A DNA stretch of 11,952 nt from Alphaproteobacteria bacterium (GTDB lineage Bacteria > Pseudomonadota > Alphaproteobacteria > JAEULC01): positions 1 through 11,952 of the forward strand of contig JADZDN010000340.1 in the NCBI GenBank assembly GCA_020851015.1, read 5' to 3'. Numbering within the stretch: position 1 is the stretch's first letter; each line of letters starts with the position of its first letter. The notes under the pieces were generated by a model, which saw only the letters and a list, made by a program, of their open reading frames with translations, was not told the origin of the DNA and did no database searches. Below, one piece after another: positions 6,040-11,952 of this stretch. Made by a program: the position numbers and the translations under genes.

Positions 6040-7845
6040 CTAGTGCGTCAGCTTGACCTTGACGTAGGAACCCGGCGCGTCCTCGATCGGCTTCACGCGG
6101 CCGCAGCCCGGCTTGCGGGCCTTGACCTCGCCGTCCGAAAACTGCTCGAGCCATTGCTTCCATTCCGGCCACCACGAGCCCGCCTTCTGTTCGGACGAGG
6201 CAAGCCAAGCGTCCGGCGAGGCCGGCAGTTCCTTGGCGCTGTTGACCCAGTAGGAGTATTTCTGGGCGGCGGGCGGGTTCACCACGCCGGCGATATGGCC
6301 CGACGCCGCGAGGCAGAACTTCACCGGGCCCTGGTAGAGCTGGGTCGCGGCATAGGTCGATTTCCAGGGCGCGATATGGTCCTCGCGCGTCGACAAGATG
6401 AAAGTCGGCGTCTTGACCTTGCGCAGGTCGATCGCCACGCCGTCCAGCGTGATGCCGCCCGGCTGCGACAGCCGGTTCTCCTGGTACATGGCGCGCAGGT
6501 AGAAGGAATGCATGGCGGCCGGCATGCGCGTGGAATCGGCGTTCCAGTACAGCAGGTCGAACGGGAAGGGCTCCTTGCCGAGCAGGTAGTTGTTCACCAC
6601 GAAGGACCAGATCAGGTCGTTGGCGCGCAGCATGTTGAACGTGGTCGCCATCGCCGAGCCTTCGAGGTAGCCCTTCTCGCTCATGCGCTTTTCCAGCGCG
6701 GCGAGCTGTTCCTCGTCGATGAACACGCCGAGCTCGCCCGATTCCTGGAAGTCGACCATGGTCGTGAAGTAGGTCGTGCTGGCGACTCGCTTTTCCTGCT
6801 TCTTGGCGGTCAGGTACGCCATGGTCGAGGCCAGCAGCGTGCCGCCCAGGCAATACCCGATCACGTTCAGCGTCTTTTCGCCGGTGATCTTCTGGATCGC
6901 GTCCATCGCGGCCAGCGTGCCGTGATGCATGTAGTCCTCGAACGTCATCTGCGCGAGCTTCTCGTCCGGATTGACCCACGAGACGACGAACACGGTGATG
7001 CCCTGGCTGACCGCCCATTTGATGAACGAGTTCTTCTCGCGCAGGTCCAGGATGTAGAACTTGTAGATCCAGGGCTGGATCACCAGCAAGGGCCGCTTCA
7101 TCACCTTCTCGGTGGTGGGCGCGTACTGGATGAGCTGCATCAGCGGTGTCTCGAACACCACCTTGCCGGGCGTGACGGCGATGTTCTTGCCGACCTCGAA
7201 AGCCTCGAAGTCGGTCATCTTGATGTTGAGCTTGCCCTTGCCGCGCTCGAGGTCCTTCAGCAGGTTCTCCAGCCCCTTGACCAGGTTCTCGCCGCCCGAT
7301 TCCATCGTGGCGCGGATCACCTCGGGGTTGGTCATGACGAAGTTGCTGGGCGCCATCGCGTCGACGAATTGGCGCGTATAGAAATCCACCTTTTTCGATG
7401 TCTTGTCGTCCAGCCCGTCGACCTCGCGCACCGTGGTCTGCAGCCAGCGCGCGGTCAGCAGGTAGGACTGCTTGATGTAGTCGAACACCGCGTTGTCGTC
7501 CCAGGCCGCGTCCTTGAATCGGCGGTCCTCGGGACCTGGCTCGATCAGCGGCGTCTGCTCCTCGCCCAGGAAGCGGCGCGTGGCGGTCTGCCACAGCGTC
7601 ATGTAGTCCTGCCATAGGGTGAACTGCGCCTGCATCAGCTTGGCCGGGTTGGCCATCAGCCGGGTCGTCATCTCGAGGAAGGCGGCACCGATGTTCAGCG
7701 GGTCGCCCATGCCGAAATGGCCATCGCCGCCCTGGCGCGACAGGAACTCGGTGACGAGGCGCTGGCTGCGCTCGGCGATCGTCGCCATGGTCTTCGACAA
7801 TTCGACCGGATCGGGAAGCTTCGTGGAGCCGGACTGGTCGGCCAT
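6040..7845 (-). CDS. phaC: class I poly(3-hydroxyalkanoate) polymerase
   Basis: PHA synthase joins hydroxyacyl-CoA units into polyester granules in the cytoplasm and works at the granule surface. The 601-aa length is class I. The N-terminal domain (to about 200) contains FLGEEQTPLIEPGPEDRRF and DFYTRQFVDAMAPSNFVMTNPEV. The alpha/beta-hydrolase domain has the PhaC box GYCLGG with nucleophile C332, then D489 in TREDHIAPW and H517 in SGHIAGVVNPP. The D-H spacing of 28 equals that of the Cupriavidus enzyme. Family motifs such as WIYKFYILDL and NYLLGKEPFPFDLLYWN are intact. I prefer the ATG at 7845 (MADQSGSTKLPDPVELSK). A TTG at 7923 would add 26 residues that look like non-coding sequence, although neither start has a strong Shine-Dalgarno. 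It is the first gene of a three-gene operon. Confidence 0.96.
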   Translation of the reverse strand: MADQSGSTKLPDPVELSKTMATIAERSQRLVTEFLSRQGGDGHFGMGDPLNIGAAFLEMTTRLMANPAKLMQAQFTLWQDYMTLWQTATRRFLGEEQTPLIEPGPEDRRFKDAAWDDNAVFDYIKQSYLLTARWLQTTVREVDGLDDKTSKKVDFYTRQFVDAMAPSNFVMTNPEVIRATMESGGENLVKGLENLLKDLERGKGKLNIKMTDFEAFEVGKNIAVTPGKVVFETPLMQLIQYAPTTEKVMKRPLLVIQPWIYKFYILDLREKNSFIKWAVSQGITVFVVSWVNPDEKLAQMTFEDYMHHGTLAAMDAIQKITGEKTLNVIGYCLGGTLLASTMAYLTAKKQEKRVASTTYFTTMVDFQESGELGVFIDEEQLAALEKRMSEKGYLEGSAMATTFNMLRANDLIWSFVVNNYLLGKEPFPFDLLYWNADSTRMPAAMHSFYLRAMYQENRLSQPGGITLDGVAIDLRKVKTPTFILSTREDHIAPWKSTYAATQLYQGPVKFCLAASGHIAGVVNPPAAQKYSYWVNSAKELPASPDAWLASSEQKAGSWWPEWKQWLEQFSDGEVKARKPGCGRVKPIEDAPGSYVKVKLTH

Positions 7846-7937
7846 CGCAAAAAACCCGCTGGTGAGAAACCGCAACAAGGCCACGCCGGAAACGGCCGTA
7901 GCGCTTGGGAAATTCCGCGCCAAAGCCGTGATGAGTT

Positions 7938-7994
7938 TGTGGACAACGGCCGCGGCGGCGTTGTATTAACACGACAGGGGCGAGGTTATACACA
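7938..7994. promoter_or_regulatory. phaC / lipoprotein divergent gap with two DnaA-box-like 9-mers
   Basis: The 186-nt gap 7846-8031 separates the divergent phaC and OmpA-lipoprotein genes and must hold promoters for both. TTATACACA (7986-7994, + strand) fits the DnaA-box consensus TTATNCACA exactly. TTGTCCACA (7946-7938, - strand) differs at one base. A spaced inverted repeat CGTTGT (7959-7964) / ACAACG (7992-7997) overlaps the first box. I could not assign convincing -35/-10 pairs in either direction; TTAACA at 7966 followed by a TATACA-like run is the best for the + strand. With only two boxes this does not look like a replication origin. DnaA binding is a possibility, not a claim. Confidence 0.35.
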
Positions 7995-8031
7995 ACGAAT
8001 TTGGGCGGGGCGAGACGGGACTGAAGACGCG

Positions 8032-9762
8032 ATGACGGTCATTTTTGGCGGTCCGGACGCCCCGATGGGCGCCATGCCGCTTGCCCGGCCGCTGGGCCAC
8101 GAACGGTGGCGGGCGCTTTGCACCGTGGCAAAGCACGGTTTCTGGGTGATCGCCGCCATTCTCGTGGCCGGATGCTCCGGTGGGTTCGACAAGTATTTCG
8201 GCACCGACAAGGCGCCGCCAAAGCCTGCCGAGCCGAAGGCGGCGACCGAGCAGTCGACCGACGCCGCGCAGGAAGTTCCGGGCAAGGAACAGGCCTATCC
8301 CAACCTCGGCTCGGTACCCCAGACCAAGCCCATCCGCCAGTCGGCTCAGGAGCAGACTCAGGCCGTGGCGAAGGGCCTGGTCGCCGACCGCCAGAATGCC
8401 CGCTACACGGACGAGGTGATCCGCCGCGATCCCGTCCAGGCCGCCGCGGCGCCCCGGCCGGGCGCGGCGACCGCGCCGAAGCTGCCCACCGCCCCGGGCG
8501 CCGCCGGCGACAAGGCGCCGCCGTCCGCGCCCGAGCCGAAGCTCGCTGCTGCCCCGACACTCCCCAGCGCGCCGCCCGCCATGCCCACCTCGCCGCCGCC
8601 GGCCGGCGCCCCCGCCGCTGCGCCGGCGCTGCCAGCCGCGCCCACGGCAGCGGACGCTGCCCAACCGGTCCTGCCGGCGCCGCAGCCGGTCCAGCCGCCG
8701 ATGGCCCCGCCACCTATGGCCCAGGCGGCCCAGCCAGCCGAGGCTCCGCCTGCCCCCGTGCCGCCCGCAGCCGCGCCGCCGACGCCGATGCTGCTCGGGA
8801 CCCAGGTCGCGCAGGCGATCACGCCGCCGGCATCCACCGCGCCCCTGCCGATGCCGCCTGCCGCCACGGCCTCGGTGAACCAGCCGCCGTCGGTCGCGCC
8901 GTCCCCCGCCACGGCACCCAGCATGGCCAGCGTCGCGCAGCCGCAGTTCCAGCCGCCGCCGCCGCCGGTGATCCCCGGCTATGCCGGATCGACAACCACG
9001 GGGCAGCCGGCCCCCCAGCCGATCGCCCCGCAACCCGGCATGCCTCAAGCGGCGGCTGCCTACCCGCAACAGGCTTATCCCCAGCAGCCGCAGCTCGCGG
9101 CTTTGCCGCCAGCGGCGCCGCCGGCCCCTGCCATGGCGCGCCCGGTGCTGACCCCGCCGCCCGGCTATGGATTGCCGCCCGCCGCCAGCGCGCTGGCGCC
9201 TGCGCCGAGCGCGCCTTACGTGCCGACCGCCGCGCCGGCCAACCCGATCCGGCCGCCGCCGCCGCCGATCTCGCCGGCGCTGCCGGCGATGGCGGGGCGG
9301 GGCGGGGCCTACGACCCGGCTATTGCCGAGGCGCGCGCGCGGGCCGGCGGATCGGCGTCGTCCGAAGCCGCGGCCGTCGCCGAGGCGCGCCGCCGCGCCG
9401 CCTTCAGCCCCGGCCAGCAGGTCGGGCTGCTTCTGTTCGACAACGGATCGGCCTCGCTGAGCCAGGCCGATCGCAGCCTGCTGCAGCGCGTCGCCGCCGT
9501 GGCGCGGCAGAACGGCGCGGTCGTCCGCGTGGTCGGCCACGCCAGCAGCCGGACCGGCGAGATGAACGTGCCGCAGCACCTCAACAGGAACCTCAACATC
9601 TCCGAGGCGCGCGCCAGCGCGGCCGCGGCCGAGCTGAACGCCGCCGGCCTGCCGTCCGAGCGGATCGTGATCGAGGCCAAGGGCGACAGCGAGCCGCTTT
9701 ACAGCGAAGCGATGCCCTCGGGCGAGGCCGGCAACCGCCGCGTCGACGTTTTCCTGCAGTAG
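8032..9762 (+). CDS. OmpA-family lipoprotein with long Pro/Ala-rich linker
   Basis: This 576-aa envelope protein has three parts. An N-terminal lipoprotein signal has hydrophobic core FWVIAAILVAGC, with lipobox LVAGC and lipidated C48. A low-complexity region very rich in Pro, Ala and Gln runs from about residue 60 to 445. The C-terminal domain (460-576) is OmpA-like: VGLLLFDNGSASLSQADRSLLQRVA, VVRVVGHASS, then LNISEARASAAAAELNAAGLPSERI and NRRVDVFL. OmpA domains usually bind peptidoglycan, so this is probably an outer-membrane-anchored lipoprotein whose linker spans the periplasm. The start is uncertain: ATG 8032 has only a weak GAAGA upstream and gives an unusually long 47-residue leader. 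ATG 8065 or 8074, or GTG 8125 (16 residues before the Cys), would give more normal signals. It is divergent from phaC and stands alone. Confidence 0.85.
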   Translation: MTVIFGGPDAPMGAMPLARPLGHERWRALCTVAKHGFWVIAAILVAGCSGGFDKYFGTDKAPPKPAEPKAATEQSTDAAQEVPGKEQAYPNLGSVPQTKPIRQSAQEQTQAVAKGLVADRQNARYTDEVIRRDPVQAAAAPRPGAATAPKLPTAPGAAGDKAPPSAPEPKLAAAPTLPSAPPAMPTSPPPAGAPAAAPALPAAPTAADAAQPVLPAPQPVQPPMAPPPMAQAAQPAEAPPAPVPPAAAPPTPMLLGTQVAQAITPPASTAPLPMPPAATASVNQPPSVAPSPATAPSMASVAQPQFQPPPPPVIPGYAGSTTTGQPAPQPIAPQPGMPQAAAAYPQQAYPQQPQLAALPPAAPPAPAMARPVLTPPPGYGLPPAASALAPAPSAPYVPTAAPANPIRPPPPPISPALPAMAGRGGAYDPAIAEARARAGGSASSEAAAVAEARRRAAFSPGQQVGLLLFDNGSASLSQADRSLLQRVAAVARQNGAVVRVVGHASSRTGEMNVPQHLNRNLNISEARASAAAAELNAAGLPSERIVIEAKGDSEPLYSEAMPSGEAGNRRVDVFLQ

Positions 9763-9764
9763 CG

Positions 9765-9793
9765 ACCGCCTTCGCGCGGGCGGTGGTCGGTTT
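9765..9793 (+). terminator. weak hairpin after the OmpA lipoprotein gene
   Basis: ACCGCC (9765-9770) and GGCGGT (9779-9784) form a perfect 6-bp stem with an 8-nt loop, directly after the stop codon. Only a short TTT (9791-9793) follows, six bases downstream, so termination would be weak. An alternative pairing of CGACC with GGTCG lengthens the stem with a bulge. Confidence 0.35.
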
Positions 9794-9887
9794 GTCCCGG
9801 TTCCGTGCCGGACCTCTATGAATGGATAGGTATATAATTACCAAAATATGGAATCGGATTGCCGCCGCACTTCCGCTCCGCGGCGCG

Positions 9888-9939
9888 CATGTTGGAGTAA
9901 TTGACAACATTTTTAAGTGTTGGTAGAATCTCCAACATG
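9888..9939 (+). promoter_or_regulatory. toxin-antitoxin promoter overlaid by tandem GTTG-N10-CAAC operators
   Basis: TTGACA (9901-9906) and TAGAAT (9924-9929) are separated by 17 nt, a near-consensus sigma-70-type promoter. Transcription should start about 6-8 nt after the -10 box (9935-9937), at or next to the toxin ATG (9937). Two 18-nt dyads of the form GTTG-N10-CAAC lie at 9891-9908, covering the -35, and at 9919-9936, covering the -10 and start site. Their four half-sites begin at 9891, 9905, 9919 and 9933, exactly 14 nt apart. A perfect 10-bp inverted repeat CATGTTGGAG (9888-9897) / CTCCAACATG (9930-9939) encloses the whole and includes the start codon. This is what an autorepressed toxin-antitoxin operon would need. 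The likely binder is the winged-helix antitoxin. Confidence 0.8.
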
Positions 9940-10221
9940 AAGGCGGAGGCGCTCCTTCGCGAGCGGCACGTGGTCAACGCCAATGCGTTTGTCGACCTGC
10001 GCATTTGGCGGGTGCCGCGTCCCGTCAAGGGAGCGAAGCACCTCTACAAGTATGCGCTCGCCTATGTCGTCGCCGGGGAATGCGTGCTGCGCTATGACAA
10101 CGAAGCCGGCAAGGGCGATCATCGTCACGACCGGCGAACCGAAAGCGCCCATGCGTTCACGACGCCGGAAGCCCTGTTGCGGGACTTCTGGGCCGATGTC
10201 GACCAATGGAGATCGAAATGA
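9937..10221 (+). CDS. tumE: TumE-family (DUF6516) toxin of a toxin-antitoxin module
   Basis: This 94-aa cytosolic protein carries the family hallmark RYDNEAGKGDHRH (52-64), preceded by YKYALAYVVAGECVL and followed by the C-terminal TTPEALLRDFWADVDQW. I recognise this pattern as the TumE/DUF6516 toxin family; its molecular target is not visible in the sequence. I chose the ATG at 9937. The reading frame is open back to a TTG at 9901, but that codon is the promoter -35 box, so it cannot be in the mRNA made from that promoter. No Shine-Dalgarno exists and the predicted transcript starts at or beside this ATG, so translation is probably leaderless. It is followed by the antitoxin with a 4-nt overlap. 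The sequence just upstream is much more AT-rich than the rest of the window, suggesting the module was acquired. Confidence 0.8.
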   Translation: MKAEALLRERHVVNANAFVDLRIWRVPRPVKGAKHLYKYALAYVVAGECVLRYDNEAGKGDHRHDRRTESAHAFTTPEALLRDFWADVDQWRSK

Positions 10222-10562
10222 AAGTCGTCACGCTTTCCGTTGCATCGCGCAGGGAAGTCACCAACCGGGCCTTGGCGGCGTTTGGCGGGAAGAGACAGGG
10301 CGCCCGAATCTCCTTCCATTCGGCGGAGCTTCTTTGGAGGGTGCTCAACGTCAAGCGCTGGGAATTGCTAAAGGTCATGACGGGGCAGGGTGACATGACG
10401 ATCCGCGAAGCCGCGCGGCGGGTCGGGCGGGACGTGAAGGCGGTCCACGGGGACGTGCATGCCTTGCTCGCCGCAGGCATTCTCGACAAGACGGATGACG
10501 GCAAGATCCTTTTTCCCTTCGATGCCGTACGGGTTGAATTCGTCCTGAAGGCGGCGGCCTGA
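10218..10562 (+). CDS. winged-helix DNA-binding antitoxin (HVO_A0114-like)
   Basis: This 114-aa protein contains ISFHSAELLWRVLNVKRWELLKVM (31-54), then the helix-turn-helix MTIREAARRVGRDVKAVHGDVHALLAAGIL (60-89) and a wing DKTDDGKILFPFDAVRVEF. Proteins of this type are the usual partners of TumE-like toxins, acting as antitoxin and probably as operon repressor. The start at 10218 (ATG overlapping the toxin TGA as ATGA) is preferred over the ATG at 10206. GGAG at 10208-10211 is six bases upstream of it, giving a real Shine-Dalgarno and translational coupling. It would be the natural ligand of the two dyads over the promoter at 9891-9936. The order toxin first, antitoxin second is that seen in HigBA-like systems. 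Confidence 0.8.
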   Translation: MKVVTLSVASRREVTNRALAAFGGKRQGARISFHSAELLWRVLNVKRWELLKVMTGQGDMTIREAARRVGRDVKAVHGDVHALLAAGILDKTDDGKILFPFDAVRVEFVLKAAA

Positions 10563-10591
10563 CCGGGCGGACCAGGGGCGATGCAATCGGC

Positions 10592-10621
10592 TTGCGCTGA
10601 CCCGCCTCGGCCGGGCATAGA
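10592..10621 (+). promoter_or_regulatory. possible promoter for hom
   Basis: TTGCGC (10592-10597) and CATAGA (10616-10621) are 18 nt apart in the gap after the antitoxin gene. This degenerate, GC-tolerant form resembles housekeeping promoters of GC-rich alphaproteobacteria. A start near 10628 would give a leader of about 118 nt containing the small ORF at 10659. No Thr/Ile-rich attenuator peptide is visible. Confidence 0.4.
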
Positions 10622-10658
10622 GGGGGCGAACAACCCCACACGCCCACGGGTTAACGCC

Positions 10659-10742
10659 ATGGTCCAGAGTTTCCGCCAATTGCGCCGCCGGCGCGCCGCT
10701 TTCGCCGCTCCGGTCGCGCCGATTCCGCCGCATCGGGGCTGA
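10659..10742 (+). CDS. small upstream ORF abutting hom
   Basis: An ATG at 10659 opens 27 codons (MVQSFRQLRRRRAAFAAPV..) that end at TGA 10740-10742, three bases before the GTG of hom and in the same frame. There is no clear Shine-Dalgarno. The peptide is Arg-rich and has no run of Thr, Ile or Met codons, so it is not a classic threonine-operon attenuator. The same frame is open from another ATG at 10581 (53 aa), but that longer version overlaps the proposed promoter. It could be a coupling leader ORF or chance. Confidence 0.3.
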   Translation: MVQSFRQLRRRRAAFAAPVAPIPPHRG

Positions 10743-10745
10743 CCG

Positions 10746-11952
10746 GTGCCGCTGCGCGTGGGGATTGCCGGCCTGGGGACGGTCGGGGCCGGCGTGCTGA
10801 AGCTGCTCAACCAGCAGGCCGAGTTGCTGACCGAGCGCTGCGGCCGCCGCGTGATGGTGGCGGCGGTGTCGGCGCGCGACCGGGCCAAGGACCGCGGCGT
10901 CGACCTGGCCGGCGTGCGCTGGTACGCCGATGCCGTCGCCATGGCGCACGACCAGGAGATCGACATCGCGGTCGAGCTGATCGGCGGCGCGTCGGGTCCG
11001 GCCAAGGCGGTGTGCGAGGCCGCGATCGCCACGCGCAAGCAGGTCGTGACCGCCAACAAGGCGCTGCTGGCGCTGCACGGCGCCGCGCTCGCGCGCGCCG
11101 CCGAGGACAAGGGCGTCGTGCTGGCCTACGAGGCCGCGGTCGCCGGCGGCATTCCCATCGTGAAGGCGCTGCGCGAGGGCCTGGCGGGCAACCGGGTCAA
11201 GCGCATCTACGGCATCCTCAACGGCACCTGCAACTACATCCTGACGACGATGCGCGAGGGGCGGCGGGAGTTCGCCGAGGTGCTGGGCGAGGCGCAGAAG
11301 CTGGGCTATGCGGAACTCGATCCCGCGACCGACGTCGACGGCATCGACGCCGCGCACAAGCTCTCGATCCTCGCCGCGCTCGCCTATGGCAGCGAGGTGG
11401 GTTTCGCCGGCGTGCATGTCGAGGGCATCCGGCACGTCACGGCGCTCGACATCGACTACGCGACCGAGCTCGGCTACCGGATCAAGCTGATCGGCCACGC
11501 GCGCATGACCGAGCACGGGCTGGAGCAGCGCGTCACCCCGGCGATGGTGCCGCTCGATTCGCCGATCGCCCATACCGAGGGCGTGTTCAACGCCGTCGTC
11601 GTCGAGGGCGACTTCGTCGGCACCACCTTGTTCCAGGGCAGGGGCGCGGGGGCGGGGCCGACCGCGTCGGCCGTGGTCGCCGACATCATCGACATCGCGC
11701 GCGGGCGCCAGGCCGTCACCTTCTCGGTGCCGGCGTCCAAGCTGCGCAAGCTGCCCTCGGCGCCGATGGCGCGCCATCGCGGGGCCTATTACATTCGGCT
11801 GATGGTGGTCGACCGGCCGGGCGTGATCGCCGACGTGACGGCGTGCCTGCGCGACGAGCAGGTGTCGCTGGAATCCATGCTGCAGCGCGGCCGCGCGCCG
11901 GGCGAGACCGTGCCGGTCGTGCTGACCACCCACGACACCGAGGAGGCGGCGA
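10746..11952 (+). CDS. hom: homoserine dehydrogenase (3' end beyond window)
   Basis: This enzyme reduces aspartate semialdehyde to homoserine, the branch point to threonine and methionine. 402 residues are visible of an expected 430 or so. The Rossmann motif VGIAGLGTVGAGVL opens the protein. AVELIGG follows, and K105 lies in VVTANKALLALHG. YEAAVAGGIPIVKALREGLAGN and GILNGTCNYILTTM come next, then LGYAELDPATDVDGIDAAHKL with catalytic-type D201 and K205, four residues apart as in the yeast enzyme. A C-terminal ACT domain begins at YYIRLMVVDRPGVIADVTACL, pointing to allosteric control, probably by threonine. The GTG at 10746 is chosen because an in-frame TGA lies only two codons upstream and GGGG (10735-10738) is seven bases before it. 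GTG 10758 is too deep in the Rossmann strand. The gene is cut by the window end. Confidence 0.95.
   Translation, partial: MPLRVGIAGLGTVGAGVLKLLNQQAELLTERCGRRVMVAAVSARDRAKDRGVDLAGVRWYADAVAMAHDQEIDIAVELIGGASGPAKAVCEAAIATRKQVVTANKALLALHGAALARAAEDKGVVLAYEAAVAGGIPIVKALREGLAGNRVKRIYGILNGTCNYILTTMREGRREFAEVLGEAQKLGYAELDPATDVDGIDAAHKLSILAALAYGSEVGFAGVHVEGIRHVTALDIDYATELGYRIKLIGHARMTEHGLEQRVTPAMVPLDSPIAHTEGVFNAVVVEGDFVGTTLFQGRGAGAGPTASAVVADIIDIARGRQAVTFSVPASKLRKLPSAPMARHRGAYYIRLMVVDRPGVIADVTACLRDEQVSLESMLQRGRAPGETVPVVLTTHDTEEAA

Noticed and set aside
6023..7993. N-terminal extension of the 149-aa protein frame (806 aa in total), antisense-independent but out of frame with phaC
   Set aside because: It reads phaC in the wrong frame and looks nothing like a protein. 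Only the part from the ATG at 6022 lies outside phaC and has gene-like composition.
7938..7994. Replication origin at the DnaA-like boxes
   Set aside because: There are only two boxes, no AT-rich unwinding element, no iterons, and no dnaA, repABC or parAB nearby.
7966..9579. 537-codon open frame on the - strand opposite the OmpA lipoprotein
   Set aside because: The product is an Arg/Gly-rich low-complexity string caused by reading the Pro/Ala-rich linker backwards. The + strand has a lipobox and an OmpA domain.
9833..9838. TATAAT upstream of the toxin module as its main promoter
   Set aside because: It is a perfect -10 hexamer, but the base run 17 nt upstream (GGACCT) is a poor -35. The TTGACA-17-TAGAAT pair at 9901-9929 is far better and carries the operators. 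It might be a minor upstream start.
10560..10742. Stop-codon read-through extending the antitoxin by about 60 residues
   Set aside because: The frame is open after TGA 10560-10562, but the extension has no family match and covers a probable promoter. No recoding signal is seen.
10368..11933. 521-codon open frame on the - strand opposite hom and the antitoxin gene
   Set aside because: It spans two real genes and their gap, has no family resemblance, and has Arg/His/Gln-rich shadow composition.
1..11952. CRISPR array, tRNA/rRNA genes, insertion sequences or prophage genes
   Set aside because: I looked for regularly spaced repeats, tRNA-like cloverleafs, transposase or integrase frames, and terminal repeats. 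None is supported.

Overview
The window is GC-rich DNA with strong third-position G/C bias in its genes. It is probably from the chromosome of an alphaproteobacterium, perhaps Rhodospirillales-like. The clues are a class I PHA synthase, an LdtR-type MarR regulator, a Na/Pi cotransporter with a PhoU tail, and two kinds of intergenic repeat common in that class (C/G-rich palindromes and the CTTCGACA..CTCAG type). The placement rests on protein and repeat style only.

Left part (1-2779, + strand): two valine-catabolism genes, 3-hydroxyisobutyryl-CoA hydrolase and 3-hydroxyisobutyrate dehydrogenase (mmsB). They catalyse consecutive steps. An LdtR-like MarR regulator with a GTG start follows. A strong hairpin plus T9 tract ends this block.

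Centre-left (2860-4829): a Na/Pi cotransporter-PhoU fusion. Its only well-placed start codon is ATA, just behind a good ribosome binding site. It converges on the next operon across two C/G-rich perfect palindromes.

Centre (4830-7845, - strand): a tight operon of phaC, an unrecognised 149-aa protein and an FkbM-type methyltransferase. There are 17 nt between the first two genes, and the last two overlap by 4 nt. The 186-nt divergent gap upstream of phaC holds two DnaA-box-like 9-mers. On its other side is an OmpA-domain lipoprotein with a very long Pro/Ala-rich linker (8032-9762, +).

Right part (9763-11952, + strand): an AT-rich patch carries a compact toxin-antitoxin module, a TumE/DUF6516-type toxin followed by an HVO_A0114-type winged-helix antitoxin. 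Its promoter is the most striking non-coding structure in the window. A near-consensus -35/-10 pair is overlaid by four GTTG/CAAC half-sites spaced exactly 14 nt apart, and the predicted transcription start falls on or beside the toxin ATG, so the toxin would be read from a leaderless mRNA. The antitoxin has its own Shine-Dalgarno and overlaps the toxin stop (ATGA). Homoserine dehydrogenase (hom) follows from a GTG start, behind a small ORF, and runs off the window end.

Most genes are ordinary metabolism and envelope functions. The toxin-antitoxin control region, the ATA start and the unknown protein in the phaC operon deserve the closest look.
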